Source: JADKFD01 sp050250665 (GTDB taxonomy: Bacteria; Pseudomonadota; Gammaproteobacteria; Xanthomonadales; SZUA-5). From it: a DNA stretch of 64,000 bases. This document shows positions 1 to 8,601 of the stretch, piece by piece. The stretch covers positions 76,797 through 140,796 of the forward strand of contig JBFWOF010000007.1 in assembly GCA_050250665.1 (NCBI GenBank), read 5' to 3'. A program made the position numbers and the translations under genes. A model generated the notes under the pieces. That model worked only from the letters and a program-made list of their open reading frames with translations, searched no databases and was not told the DNA's origin. Each line of letters starts with the position of its first letter. Positions within the stretch are counted from its first letter, which is position 1.

Positions 1-1
1 G

Positions 2-1027
2 TTCGTCGGCACCGATCGCGGGGTCTACACCTCCGTCGACGATGGCGCGCACTGGCAGCCCCTGAGCCGTCAGCTGCCGGTGGCCTGGGTGCGTGACATG
101 CGCGTGGTTGGCGATGATCTGGCCATCGCCACGCAGGGGCGCGGACTGTGGATCCTGGACAACATCAGTCGCTTGCGCGCGCTGGCGCAGCAGCCGGTTT
201 TCAGCGCGCCACGGCTGTTCCCGCCGGCAGCCGCCATCCGTCTGCGCCAGAACCAGAACAAGGACACGCCGCTGGCGGCGGAGATACCGCTCGGGCGCAA
301 TCCGCCCACCGGCGCGCTGATCGAGTACTACCTGCCCAAGCCCGCCAGCACGGTCGAGCTGCGCATCCTGGCGGCCGACGGCAGCGTGATTCGCCAGTTC
401 AGCAGCGCCGATGAGCCCGAGGACCTGCCGTCGGAGCAGTATTTCTCCGATCTCTATCGGCGCCCACGCGCCGGTCTGCCCCTGAGTGCTGGCGCCCATC
501 GTTGGGTCTGGAATCTGCGCCACCCGCGACCGCTGGCGCTGAACTACGACTTCACCATCGCCGCCGTGGCCGGCATTGAAACCGAACGTTTGCCGCAGGG
601 ACCGCTGGCCTTGCCCGGCCCATACACGGTGGAACTGATCGTCGATGGCCGCAAGCAGAGCGCCCCGCTGTCGGTGCGGCTCGACCCGCGCCTGAGCCTG
701 AGCGAATCCGAGCTGGGCCAGATCCTGGCCTTCAATCAGCAGATCGGGCGGACCCTGGCGAGCGCGGTCGACAGGATCCGCAAGCTCAGTGCCGATCTGG
801 ATTTGCTGACGAAGGCGCCGGCGAAGGCCGACACCGAGGTGCGTACTGCGGCGATCAAGGCCGAACTCGACGGGCAGTCCGGGAAAACTGGTCTGAAGGC
901 CTGGGCCGGCATTCTCGCCGGCCTGGCCACGGACGCCGAGAGTGCGGAGCGCGTGCCCACCACCGCGCAACAGGCCCTGCTGAGCGCCGCGATCAAGGCC
1001 CTGGAGACCAGGCCCGCAGCGGGCTGA
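2..1027 (+). CDS. BNR/VPS10-type beta-propeller protein, C-terminal part (5' truncated)
   Basis: The reading frame is already open at the window edge, so the start lies upstream. The first residues (VGTDRGVYTSVDDGAHW) are a BNR/sortilin-type blade with the S-x-D-x-G-x-x-W Asp-box pattern, followed by a second blade ending in RGLWILDN. The rest resembles the C-terminal beta-sandwich region found after the propeller in bacterial proteins annotated as glycosyl hydrolase or WD40/YVTN/BNR-like. These proteins are normally about 1000 residues and exported; catalytic function is generally unproven. The gene ends with TGA and is convergent with the DUF1996 gene. The family call rests on the Asp-box and tail style only; substrate is unknown. 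Confidence 0.7.
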   Translation, partial: FVGTDRGVYTSVDDGAHWQPLSRQLPVAWVRDMRVVGDDLAIATQGRGLWILDNISRLRALAQQPVFSAPRLFPPAAAIRLRQNQNKDTPLAAEIPLGRNPPTGALIEYYLPKPASTVELRILAADGSVIRQFSSADEPEDLPSEQYFSDLYRRPRAGLPLSAGAHRWVWNLRHPRPLALNYDFTIAAVAGIETERLPQGPLALPGPYTVELIVDGRKQSAPLSVRLDPRLSLSESELGQILAFNQQIGRTLASAVDRIRKLSADLDLLTKAPAKADTEVRTAAIKAELDGQSGKTGLKAWAGILAGLATDAESAERVPTTAQQALLSAAIKALETRPAAG

Positions 1028-1058
1028 GCGATGCGCGCAGCGGAGGTGCCAGTCCGGA

Positions 1059-1086
1059 ACCTTCTCCCCGCGGCCGGGGAGAAGGT
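1059..1086. terminator. Hairpin between convergent genes (possible bidirectional terminator or repeat)
   Basis: An 11-bp perfect inverted repeat (ACCTTCTCCCC / GGGGAGAAGGT) surrounds a 6-nt loop, 32 bp after the propeller-gene stop and 48 bp before the end of the convergent DUF1996 gene. There is no T-run, so a REP-like hairpin is an equally good reading. Confidence 0.4.
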
Positions 1087-1133
1087 GAAGACCGCGAGGC
1101 TGAGCGTGGACAAGTCGACCACCCGTAGCGGCG

Positions 1134-3305
1134 TCAGTCGCTCAGGCGCGAGATCGGTGTCGCTTGCCGAATCCAGCGGGTGGAGTCTGTCGCCCGCATC
1201 AAGGCCTGAATGTCGATGCTGCTGGGCGCGGCCGAATCAGACAGATGCAACTGCAGCGTTCCAGCGGCAAAGGACTGCAGCGGCGTGGTCGGGCAACCCG
1301 GACATGGCCCGCTGAAGCCGGTCAGTTCGATGGCCGGAAGTAGACCGGCTGCAGCGGCCTGGGTGCTGCCGATCAGCCAGCGTCCCTGACCGTCATGGTC
1401 GTAGGCGTAGAGCACGGTGGCCGCGAGCACGGTGCCCGGATTGGCGCCGGTAGCCAACGACAGTCCCCAGCCGGCGTCGTCCGGACTGAACCAGAGGCCG
1501 GTGTAATCCGGCTGCGCTGGTCCCTGGGCATAACGGATCGGCTCCACACACCAGCTGACCTGGCGCTGCTCGATCACCAGATCCAGCACCGCCAGCTCGA
1601 TCGCGTCGCTGCGGTCGGTGCCGTCGCGACAGCTCGGGTGGGCCGCGGCGTGGTCGAAGCGCAGCGCCAGCAGCGTGGCGCTGGCCGGCAAGGATCGCTG
1701 CATGGGCGTGCGCGTGGGCGCGTAGTCGTATCGGCGCAGTTCCGGCGCCAGCGCCTGGCCCAGCATCGCGGCGGTACCCAGGTACCACACCGGGGCGCCA
1801 TCGCTGCCGTAGGTGTACAGAATCAGCGCATATTGATCGCCGACCCGCTGCAGATCGAAACCATGTCCGGGGCGGGCGCGGTCCCACCACAAACCGCGTG
1901 TGGGTGCGGCGGTGGTCATATGTTTGGGCCCCAGGCCTTCGGCGATCACTTCGGGTAGTTGACCGCTGCCGTCGGTGGTGCCCGATAGCCGAAAGCCGTT
2001 GGCCAGATTGCCGTCGTGGCAGTCGAGACCGCGTTTGACGCAGGAATCGAGCACGGTCTGCAGCACCTCATGATGCCAGCCGTTCATCCAGTCGCCGTGC
2101 AGCGACAGGCCGCCGGCCTCGGTGGCCGTCACCGTGTACATATCCGACGCCAGCCGCCAGCCACGCGAGCTGCGGGTCAGGGGATCGGCATTCTCGGGGC
2201 GCACGCCAAAGGCGTAGTGATAACTCACGCGCAGGATCGGCACCGGATGGGAAGCGGGGCAAACCGTGCTTTGGCCGACGCTGACCGGATAGGCCAGGTG
2301 GCTCTTGTGGTCGGCGCTGTCGAGATCGACGCCGTTCCAGCAGCTCGGGAAGAAGATGTCGAAGCGCAGCCGGTCCGGCGCCACGCACTCGGGGATGGTC
2401 GCGGACCAGCGCGGATTGCCGGCGTCACTGGAGTTCCAGGACTGGCAGTGCCAGCGCACGATGCTGCTCGATTGCGGCGTGGCGCCCGGCATCACCCGCA
2501 TGTCACCGGCAATCATGCGCAGGCCGGTCGGGATGGGCTGGATCGCGCTGAGGTCGTCGATGCCGGCGGAGTAGTAGAAGACCTCGTGCGCCTCCTCGTC
2601 ATTGCCGACCACCGCCGGAACCACGCTCCAGGCCGGCTGGCCACGCTCATCCAGCGCGCGGACGCCATTGCTGTACAGCGGCGCCAGCAGGGTCGGCACC
2701 CAATAGACGCTGCGGTTCACGCGGTTGCCCTGGCAGCTGGAGACGTGGCCATCGTGGACGTCCTCGGCGGCGTACAGCGACTCGATCGTGGTGGCGTAGT
2801 TGATGCCCAGAAAGCCGTAGAAACTGTGCTGATGGGCGGCATAGGCCTGGCCCGGAAACACGATCGGATCGTCGTAGGCACTGTGGGCAAAGGCGCAGTT
2901 GATGCGGAAGATGCCGCGCCAGCTGTTGGGCGCTGCAGCGGCGGGTTGTTGCGTGGTGGGAATCAGATCACTGTTGGCGCCGGCATACACGCTGGTGACG
3001 GTCCAGCTGTGGGTGATGGCCGGTCCGCGCTGACCGTCGAGGGTGTAGGCGCGCACGGCGAAACGGTGGCTGCCCCGCGCCAGCGCCAGCAGCGTATGCG
3101 GGCTGCTGCAACTGGCGAACGCGGCATCGTCGAGCGCGCACTCGTAGCCCTGCACAGCGCCAGCGCTGAACTCGAAACGGGCGTAGTCGTCGCTGCTGGT
3201 GTTGGCCGGCGCATGCACGAGCACCGTAACCGGCGCCGATTGCGCCTGGGCCAGGCTGGCGCTCAGGAGCAGCAGGCACGCAGGCAGTGTCCAAAGGCTT
3301 TTCAT
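1134..3305 (-). CDS. Secreted DUF1996 protein with two C-terminal GxWY-type modules
   Basis: A 723-residue protein with a clear Sec signal peptide (MKSLWTLPACLLLLSASLAQA). Residues about 30-105 form an Ig-like/fibronectin-style domain. Residues about 130-400 match DUF1996: an FRINCAFAHSAYDDPIVFPG start, an H-Q-H-S-F-Y-G motif and conserved Cys/Trp-rich segments. DUF1996 occurs in secreted fungal and bacterial proteins of unknown activity. The last 250 residues contain two copies of a module of the form G-L-W-[WF]-x-P-x-x-x-G-x-G followed by YTYG/YAYD and WYLG/WLIG. The same module ends the multiheme cytochrome at 33596-36307. Its ATG overlaps the stop of the upstream Spy-like gene by 4 bp, so the two are probably translationally coupled. 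Confidence 0.8.
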   Translation of the reverse strand: MKSLWTLPACLLLLSASLAQAQSAPVTVLVHAPANTSSDDYARFEFSAGAVQGYECALDDAAFASCSSPHTLLALARGSHRFAVRAYTLDGQRGPAITHSWTVTSVYAGANSDLIPTTQQPAAAAPNSWRGIFRINCAFAHSAYDDPIVFPGQAYAAHQHSFYGFLGINYATTIESLYAAEDVHDGHVSSCQGNRVNRSVYWVPTLLAPLYSNGVRALDERGQPAWSVVPAVVGNDEEAHEVFYYSAGIDDLSAIQPIPTGLRMIAGDMRVMPGATPQSSSIVRWHCQSWNSSDAGNPRWSATIPECVAPDRLRFDIFFPSCWNGVDLDSADHKSHLAYPVSVGQSTVCPASHPVPILRVSYHYAFGVRPENADPLTRSSRGWRLASDMYTVTATEAGGLSLHGDWMNGWHHEVLQTVLDSCVKRGLDCHDGNLANGFRLSGTTDGSGQLPEVIAEGLGPKHMTTAAPTRGLWWDRARPGHGFDLQRVGDQYALILYTYGSDGAPVWYLGTAAMLGQALAPELRRYDYAPTRTPMQRSLPASATLLALRFDHAAAHPSCRDGTDRSDAIELAVLDLVIEQRQVSWCVEPIRYAQGPAQPDYTGLWFSPDDAGWGLSLATGANPGTVLAATVLYAYDHDGQGRWLIGSTQAAAAGLLPAIELTGFSGPCPGCPTTPLQSFAAGTLQLHLSDSAAPSSIDIQALMRATDSTRWIRQATPISRLSD

Positions 3306-3655
3306 TGCGCTGCTCCCGGCTTCTGGGGGCGCTGCGGCCGATCCGGTCGTGGATGCGCCTGCCGCCAGGCCTGCAGGCGCTCGAACTGCGCCGGTGACAG
3401 CAGTGTGGCCAGTTCGCGATCCAGCGATTCGCGTCGGGCCATGCGCTCGGCGCGAGTCGATTGTCTGCGGGCTTCACGGTCGGCGCGGGCCTGCTCGAAC
3501 AATGAGCGCACCGGTCCCTGCTGCTCCGGCGTCAATTCCAGCGCCTGTACCAGCTCGTCGAGGGCCGGTCGCGGGGCCGCTGGTGCAGCCCAGCTCATGG
3601 AGCTTGCGAGCAGCAGCGCGGCGAAGGTATGCAGCCTGTATGCGGAGTTGATCAT
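3302..3655 (-). CDS. Spy/CpxP-like periplasmic protein
   Basis: A 117-residue protein read from the ATG at 3655, which has an AGGGA-like ribosome site and begins a good signal peptide (MINSAYRLHTFAALLLASSMSWA). The longer upstream frame lacks a signal and was rejected. The mature part is highly charged and helical. It contains LTPEQQ and LSPAQFERLQAWR, the LTxxQ-type repeats typical of the Spy/CpxP/LTXXQ family of periplasmic chaperones and stress sensors. It is divergent from baeS-baeR, echoing the regulation of spy by BaeR in enterobacteria. Its stop overlaps the DUF1996 start. The family call is fairly secure; the metal- or chaperone-related role is inferred. Confidence 0.7.
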   Translation of the reverse strand: MINSAYRLHTFAALLLASSMSWAAPAAPRPALDELVQALELTPEQQGPVRSLFEQARADREARRQSTRAERMARRESLDRELATLLSPAQFERLQAWRQAHPRPDRPQRPQKPGAAQ

Positions 3656-3828
3656 GGTGATGTCCCTGCTTGCGCCGGCGATCTCCGGCAAGCAGACGAT
3701 CGGCAATTTCTGTGCTTCGAATTCGAGCACGCGGTGAGGAAATTGTGGAGTTTGCTGACGCCGCCTGTTGCACAGAGGGACAAGTGGTTACTGTCACTGC
3801 AGGCGAGAACCAACCCGGATCCCCATCG

Positions 3829-5295
3829 ATGCGACTGCGAGTATGGCAACGTCTGTTCCTGGTGCTGACGGCGCTGGTGCTCGGCAGCCAGCTGCTGACC
3901 CTGTGGGCGCAGCAGCGCGTGTTCGGCCATGGGCTGCTCGATTACGTCAATGGTCTGGACCGGAGCCGGGCCGAGGCCGTGGTCGAGCAGCTCTCGGCTC
4001 TGTACCTGCGCGAGGGCGGCTTCGAATCGCTCGCAAGCACCCAGGGACGCTTTCGGCGTCTGGTACTGCGCGCCGCAGCGGGTAGTGGGGCGGAAGGCGA
4101 GGCCCCGGTCGAAGCGCCGGCGCGACAACGCGAAGGCCGCGGACCGCCGCGTGCCCAGCGTTCTCCAGGCGCCGGGCAAACCCGACCGCCACCGCCCAAG
4201 TCTGGCGCCATTGATTTCTTTGCCCGGCTCAAACTGCAGGATGTGCAGGGCCGGGACATCGCCGGAAATCTGCGCCTTTCAGACGGACAGGCCATCGCCA
4301 TCGAAGCCGATGGTGCCGTGGTCGGACAGCTGGTGCTGGCCGCATTGCCGCAGCTCAACGACGCCGCCGATCTGGCCTTTGCCCAGCAGCAGACCCAGGC
4401 CATGACGCTGACGGCCATCGGCGTTCTGGCGCTGGCCCTGCCGCTGTCGCTGCTGCTGGCGCGGCAGTTCACGCGTCCGCTGCGATCGGTGGTCAGGGCC
4501 GCACATGCGTTGGCTGCCGGCAATGACGCGCCGCCGGTCGAGGTGCGCGGGCGCGACGAGCTGGCCGAGCTTGCGCAGGACTTCAACCGGCTGTCTGAAC
4601 TCCACGCGCGTAACCGCCATCTGCGGCAGCAGTGGATGGCCGATGTCTCGCATGAGCTGCGCACGCCGCTGACGGTCATCCGTGGCGAACTTGAAGCATT
4701 GACCTGCGGCGTGCGCGTGCCAGATGCGGATGCGCTGCGCTCGCTGAGCGCCGAGGCGGAGCAGCTGTCCGCATTGATCGATGATCTGTTCCAGCTCAGC
4801 CTGGCCGATCTCGGCGCGCTGGAATATCGCTTCGAGATTGTCGACCTGCGTGAACTGCTGGGCGATGCCGTGGCCGCGCACCAGCGTGCCTGCGCTGAAG
4901 CCGGGCTTGCGCTGTCCTTGGATCCGGGCTCGGAACCGCTGCCGGTGCGCGCCGATCCCCGGCGCTTGCGCCAGCTCTGCGACAACCTGCTGGTCAATGC
5001 CCGCCGCTACAGCGATCGCGGCGGCCGCGTCGAAGTGCACAGCGGTCGCGAGGGCCGCTGGGCCAGGCTGCGTATCGACGACACGCCGCCGGGCGTGGAC
5101 CCGCAGCAGCTCGAACAGCTGTTCGAGCGCTTCTTCCGGGTCGAGCGTTCGCGCAGCCGCGCCGGTGGTGGCGCCGGGCTGGGACTGGCCATCTGCAAAG
5201 CCATCGCCGAAGCCCACGGCGCGCGCATCGAAGCCTCCGCCTCGCCGCTGGGCGGATTGCGGGTTGATCTGACCATTCCGCTGGAAACAGCCTGA
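3829..5295 (+). CDS. baeS: BaeS-like membrane sensor histidine kinase
   Basis: A 488-residue kinase read from the ATG at 3829, placed directly before the first membrane helix (LFLVLTALVLGSQLLTLW). A periplasmic sensor region of about 170 residues with a Pro/Arg-rich stretch follows. Next come a second helix (LTAIGVLALALPLSLLLA), a HAMP segment, the HisKA H-box (MADVSHELRTPL), an N-box (DNLLVNARRYSD), and the G-boxes (DDTPPGV and GGGAGLGLAI). It autophosphorylates on the H-box His and passes phosphate to the regulator encoded next. TGA and ATG of the two genes overlap by one base (TGATG). The gene is divergent from the Spy-like/DUF1996 pair, its probable target. The BaeS assignment depends mainly on the very BaeR-like partner. 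Confidence 0.8.
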   Translation: MRLRVWQRLFLVLTALVLGSQLLTLWAQQRVFGHGLLDYVNGLDRSRAEAVVEQLSALYLREGGFESLASTQGRFRRLVLRAAAGSGAEGEAPVEAPARQREGRGPPRAQRSPGAGQTRPPPPKSGAIDFFARLKLQDVQGRDIAGNLRLSDGQAIAIEADGAVVGQLVLAALPQLNDAADLAFAQQQTQAMTLTAIGVLALALPLSLLLARQFTRPLRSVVRAAHALAAGNDAPPVEVRGRDELAELAQDFNRLSELHARNRHLRQQWMADVSHELRTPLTVIRGELEALTCGVRVPDADALRSLSAEAEQLSALIDDLFQLSLADLGALEYRFEIVDLRELLGDAVAAHQRACAEAGLALSLDPGSEPLPVRADPRRLRQLCDNLLVNARRYSDRGGRVEVHSGREGRWARLRIDDTPPGVDPQQLEQLFERFFRVERSRSRAGGGAGLGLAICKAIAEAHGARIEASASPLGGLRVDLTIPLETA

Positions 5296-5984
5296 TGAAC
5301 AGTGCACACATCCTGATCGTCGAAGACGAAGCCAAGATCGCCTCGCTGTTGCGCGATTTTCTGAGTAGCGAGGGTCATCGCATCAGTGTGCTCGGCGAAG
5401 GTACCGAGGTCATTGCCTGGATTCGCGCGCAGAATCCCGATCTGGTGCTGCTCGACCTGATGCTGCCGGGGCGCGATGGCCTGTCGATCTGCCGCGAACT
5501 GCGGAGCTTTTCCACGGTGCCGGTGATCATGCTCACCGCCCGCGTCGAGGAGATCGACCGCCTGCTGGGGCTGGATCTGGGCGCCGACGACTACATCTGC
5601 AAGCCCTTCAGCCTGCGCGAGGTGGTTGCCCGCGTCCGCGGCCTGCTGCGCCGGGCGTCACCGGGATCGACCAGCGAGTTCATGCTCGATCCCGTGCGCT
5701 TCGAGGCCCGTTTCCGCGGCCAGCAGCTGGCCCTGACCGTCGCCGAATTCCGCCTGTTGAACGCGCTGGTATCGCAGCCGGGCCGGGTCTATGGCCGAGC
5801 CCAACTGCTGGATCTGCTGTACCTCGATCACCGCGTGGTCACCGATCGTTCGGTGGATACCCACGTGAAGAATCTGCGCCGCAAGCTGCAGGAAGTCGCA
5901 CCGGAAGCCGACCCGATACAGACCGTTTATGGCGCCGGCTACAAGTACGCGGTCCAGGTGCCGGGTAGCAGCGATCGCGGCTGA
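5295..5984 (+). CDS. baeR: BaeR-like OmpR-family response regulator
   Basis: A 229-residue regulator. The receiver domain (about 1-120) has the acidic pair VEDE, the phospho-acceptor in LVLLDLMLPG and the TAR and CKPF motifs. EEIDRLLGLDLGADDYICKPF is characteristic of BaeR. Residues about 135-225 form a winged-helix Trans_reg_C domain (VDTHVKNLRRKL, VYGAGYKY). It is translated in overlap with baeS and is expected to bind the intergenic region before the Spy-like gene, as BaeR does for envelope-stress genes. The last codons and TGA lie inside a REP-type repeat, so the C-terminus (SSDRG) is partly repeat-encoded. Confidence 0.85.
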   Translation: MNSAHILIVEDEAKIASLLRDFLSSEGHRISVLGEGTEVIAWIRAQNPDLVLLDLMLPGRDGLSICRELRSFSTVPVIMLTARVEEIDRLLGLDLGADDYICKPFSLREVVARVRGLLRRASPGSTSEFMLDPVRFEARFRGQQLALTVAEFRLLNALVSQPGRVYGRAQLLDLLYLDHRVVTDRSVDTHVKNLRRKLQEVAPEADPIQTVYGAGYKYAVQVPGSSDRG

Positions 5985-6126
5985 AGCCGCTCCCACAGTT
6001 GTGGTGTGTCCGCGGCTCTCAGGCCAGCGTACTCCGCCGCCCTGTGGGAGCGGACTCTGTCCGCGATCGGGGTGTCTGCGAGCAGCGCAGCTGTCAGTTC
6101 GACCCTTCGCGTCAACGTGACTTAGC
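5971..6126. repeat. REP-type repeat, copy A, overlapping the baeR stop
   Basis: About 155 bp nearly identical to 13836-13990. The cores GCGGCTGAAGCCGCTCCCAC and TGTGGGAGCGGACTCTGTCC are two facing hairpin-forming units. The baeR stop codon (5982-5984) is the TGA within GCGGCTGAAG. A further matching block (6231-6266) aligns with 14001-14037 after an insertion of about 100 bp here. Confidence 0.85.
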
Positions 6127-6277
6127 TCCTGCCGGGAAAAGAGGGGCAGGGGGCAAGGGGCAGGGGACCACCCCGCCGCACGGTCAGATCGTGTAGCGAG
6201 CTTGGGCCCCTGCCACTCGCCTCCTGTTTGTTGCGCGAAAAAGCGCACCGCCAGGGGCGACCGAGTCTCGGTCGACC

Positions 6278-6349
6278 CTGCGCGCAGAGACCGACGAACT
6301 CCGCACGCGGCTCGATCGTATCGAGCCGTTGCTGGGGGCGAAGGACTGA
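6278..6349 (+). pseudogene. 3' relic of an S74/YadA-head protein gene
   Basis: In frame this reads LRAETDELRTRLDRIEPLLG then AKD and stop. It is nearly identical to the C-terminus of the intact S74-domain protein ending at 8513 (LRARLDRIEQLLGAKD). The following 55 bp also match the DNA downstream of that gene. No start or upstream domain remains, so this is the tail end of a duplicated or deleted paralogue whose downstream promoter region was kept. Confidence 0.75.
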
Positions 6350-6436
6350 TCAAGACGTTGCGCCATAGCTCCAGTCTTGTCGCGTTTTGCGGTCGGCTCC
6401 GTAGATGTAGATATGTCCTCAAGAGCGACGCCAGAC

Positions 6437-6700
6437 ATGCGCCTTCATCTCACACCCTTGATCCTGCTGTTGGGTCTCGCCGCGCCAGCGGCGGCCGAGT
6501 CGAATGGCGATTCGTTTCGCGCCACCGCGACCATTGAAAAGCGCCAGGTCAGCGAGGACGGCCGTTACGCCGTGGTGGGCCAGGCCCTGCGCAAGCAGGA
6601 AACGGGCTCTGCCGACGGGCGCTATGTACTCAAGACCACCGCCGCGACCTGCAACCCCGGCGCCGACAGCCTGTTCCGCAACGGCTTTGAAAACCCCTGA
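6437..6700 (+). CDS. Small secreted protein with FRNGFE tail
   Basis: An 87-residue protein read from the ATG at 6437, which opens a signal peptide (MRLHLTPLILLLGLAAPAAA). The mature part is about 65 residues with no family I recognise (DSFRATATIEKRQVSEDGRY and so on). It ends CNPGADSLFRNGFENP, carrying the [LI]Fx[ND][GS]FE tag found on seven other proteins here. It lies 16 bp upstream of the S74-domain gene and is probably co-transcribed with it. Its upstream DNA resembles that before the tagged gene at 8602. Confidence 0.65.
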   Translation: MRLHLTPLILLLGLAAPAAAESNGDSFRATATIEKRQVSEDGRYAVVGQALRKQETGSADGRYVLKTTAATCNPGADSLFRNGFENP

Positions 6701-6716
6701 TTTCCTGGAGATTCCC

Positions 6717-8513
6717 ATGCGCCTGACTCTGCTTACGCTCGCCATCGCCGGCCTGCTCGTCACCTTGCCCGCTAGCGCCGACACGCTGACCTACAGCGGC
6801 TATCTCGAATCCGGCAATGCACCCGCCAATGGTCACTTTGACCTGCGTCTGGTCACGCATGGCGACGCCAAGTTCGGCGCGCCGCTGGCGGCGCCGATCG
6901 AGTTCCCTGCGGTCGCGGTGACCGACGGCGCCTTCCGCGTCGAGTTCGAGATGCCGGCTGGCCGCGATGAGGCCTGGGTGGAACTGGCGGTGCGCGCCGC
7001 AGGCGAATCCGTCTGGAGCACGATCCCGGGGCGTACCAAGGCAAGTTCCGCACCCAGCGCGATCGGCCAGTGCTGGAGCAGCACCGGCGATGACGGCAGC
7101 AACCCGGCATTGAACTTTCTGGGCACCACCGATGCACAGCCGCTGGTGCTGCGCACGCGCAATGTGCAGAGCCTGCGGTTGGAGCCGAGCTCGATTTTGT
7201 TCAACGGCGCACCCATTACGGCGAACGTCATCGCGGGGTCGAGCGCGAACAGCGTTACCGCAGGCGTACGTGGCGCCACGATTGCGGGAGGTGGCTTGCC
7301 CAGCGGCAACAGCGATCCTGACTTTGACGATGAAGCACCCAATCGCGTGACCGATGCCTACGGCACGGTCGGTGGTGGTTATGGCAACCGGGCCGGAGAT
7401 AACGCGGGATCTGCAACGGATGCAGGCCATGCCACGGTTGCCGGCGGCACCAGGAACATCGCGACGGGGCTTGGCAGTGCCATCGCAGGAGGCTCAACGA
7501 ACACGGCGAGTGCAGTCGGCAGCAGCGTGGGCGGTGGCGGCGGGAACCTTGCAAGCGGTAATTACGGGGTTGTCGCAGGGGGCGCCCTGAATTCAGCCAC
7601 CGGCGCCGGGAGCACGGTCAGCGGCGGCATTTCCAACTGTGCCGGTGGTGTCGGCTCGTGGGCGGGTGGCAACCGAGCCAAGGTGCGGCCTGGCAGCGAA
7701 TCAGGCTTAGGCGGCAATGCCTGTGCAGTTGAGCTATCGCCGGACGCACTGGGCGATCACGGTACGTTTGTCTGGTCCGACAGTGGATTCGGCGGCGGCG
7801 GCAGCCCATTTGTTTCCACCGGCCCCAACCAATTCCTCGTCCGCGCCCAGGGCGGCATGGCGATCAACACCAACACCCCGACTGCCGGTGCCGCGCTCAC
7901 GGTGAACGGCAATGTCGCTGTTGCCACCACCGGCTCGCTCAGCTTCGGCTCGCAAACCCGGCAGATGCTCAACCTCTGGGGCCCGGCCGGCTACGGCATT
8001 GGCGTGCAGAGCGATCGTCTCTACTTCCGCAGCTTCAGCGGCTTCAGCTGGTTCCAGGGCGGCGCGCACAACGATGCGGCCGACAACGCCGGCACCGGCG
8101 GCACGCTGCGCATGCGCCTGTCCAATACCGGCCAGCTGCAAACCACCACCGGCACCATCAGCACGCTGTCCGACGCGCGTTTGAAGGATCAGATCGCGGA
8201 CTACTCCGGCGCACTGGATCGCATCAACGCGCTGCGCCCCGTGAGCTATCACTACCGCAACGCCGGCAAGGCCGCCTTCCAACCCGAGGGCACGCATTTG
8301 GGATTCATCGCCCAGGAAATGCAGCAGGTCTTTCCGCAGTGGGTCAGCGAGGGCGACGACGGCCACTTGATGCTGTCGATGCGCGGCTTCGAGGCCGTCG
8401 CCGTCAGGGCGATGCAGGAGCTGAGTGCGGAGAACGACGCGATGCGGGCCGAGAACGCCGCGCTCCGCGCGCGGCTGGATCGCATCGAGCAGTTGTTGGG
8501 AGCGAAGGACTGA
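6717..8513 (+). CDS. Secreted YadA-head-like protein with C-terminal S74 intramolecular chaperone
   Basis: A 598-residue protein. The ATG at 6717 follows a CTGGAG ribosome site and opens a signal peptide (MRLTLLTLAIAGLLVTLPASA); the longer upstream frame is a shadow. The N-terminal module (LTYSGYLESGNAPANGHFDL) is shared with the gene at 18660-19481. The middle has many Gly-rich short repeats (TVGGGYGNRAG, TVAGGTRNIA, AIAGGSTNTA, VVAGGALNSA), as in YadA/Hep_Hag left-handed beta-roll heads. The last 115 residues (LSDARLKDQI, LRPVSYHYR, HLGFIAQEMQQVFPQWV) are the S74 intramolecular chaperone of endosialidase tailspikes, which cleaves itself before the Ser-Asp. A coiled-coil ends the protein. 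A trimeric secreted adhesin or enzyme is likely. Confidence 0.8.
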   Translation: MRLTLLTLAIAGLLVTLPASADTLTYSGYLESGNAPANGHFDLRLVTHGDAKFGAPLAAPIEFPAVAVTDGAFRVEFEMPAGRDEAWVELAVRAAGESVWSTIPGRTKASSAPSAIGQCWSSTGDDGSNPALNFLGTTDAQPLVLRTRNVQSLRLEPSSILFNGAPITANVIAGSSANSVTAGVRGATIAGGGLPSGNSDPDFDDEAPNRVTDAYGTVGGGYGNRAGDNAGSATDAGHATVAGGTRNIATGLGSAIAGGSTNTASAVGSSVGGGGGNLASGNYGVVAGGALNSATGAGSTVSGGISNCAGGVGSWAGGNRAKVRPGSESGLGGNACAVELSPDALGDHGTFVWSDSGFGGGGSPFVSTGPNQFLVRAQGGMAINTNTPTAGAALTVNGNVAVATTGSLSFGSQTRQMLNLWGPAGYGIGVQSDRLYFRSFSGFSWFQGGAHNDAADNAGTGGTLRMRLSNTGQLQTTTGTISTLSDARLKDQIADYSGALDRINALRPVSYHYRNAGKAAFQPEGTHLGFIAQEMQQVFPQWVSEGDDGHLMLSMRGFEAVAVRAMQELSAENDAMRAENAALRARLDRIEQLLGAKD

Positions 8514-8601
8514 ATTCAGCGATTGCCCACAGCGCCAGTTTTGTCGCGATTGGCGCTCGGAGTCGTAACTGACAATAAGCCCCCAAGGAACGAGCCACCT
8601 C

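Noticed and set aside
2016..3737. Long plus-strand frame of 573 codons
   Set aside because: It is antisense to the DUF1996 and Spy-like genes, has no signal or domain and has a shadow-like Gly/Ala/Arg-rich composition.
4279..5307. 342-codon minus-strand frame
   Set aside because: It is antisense to baeS, which has complete kinase motifs.
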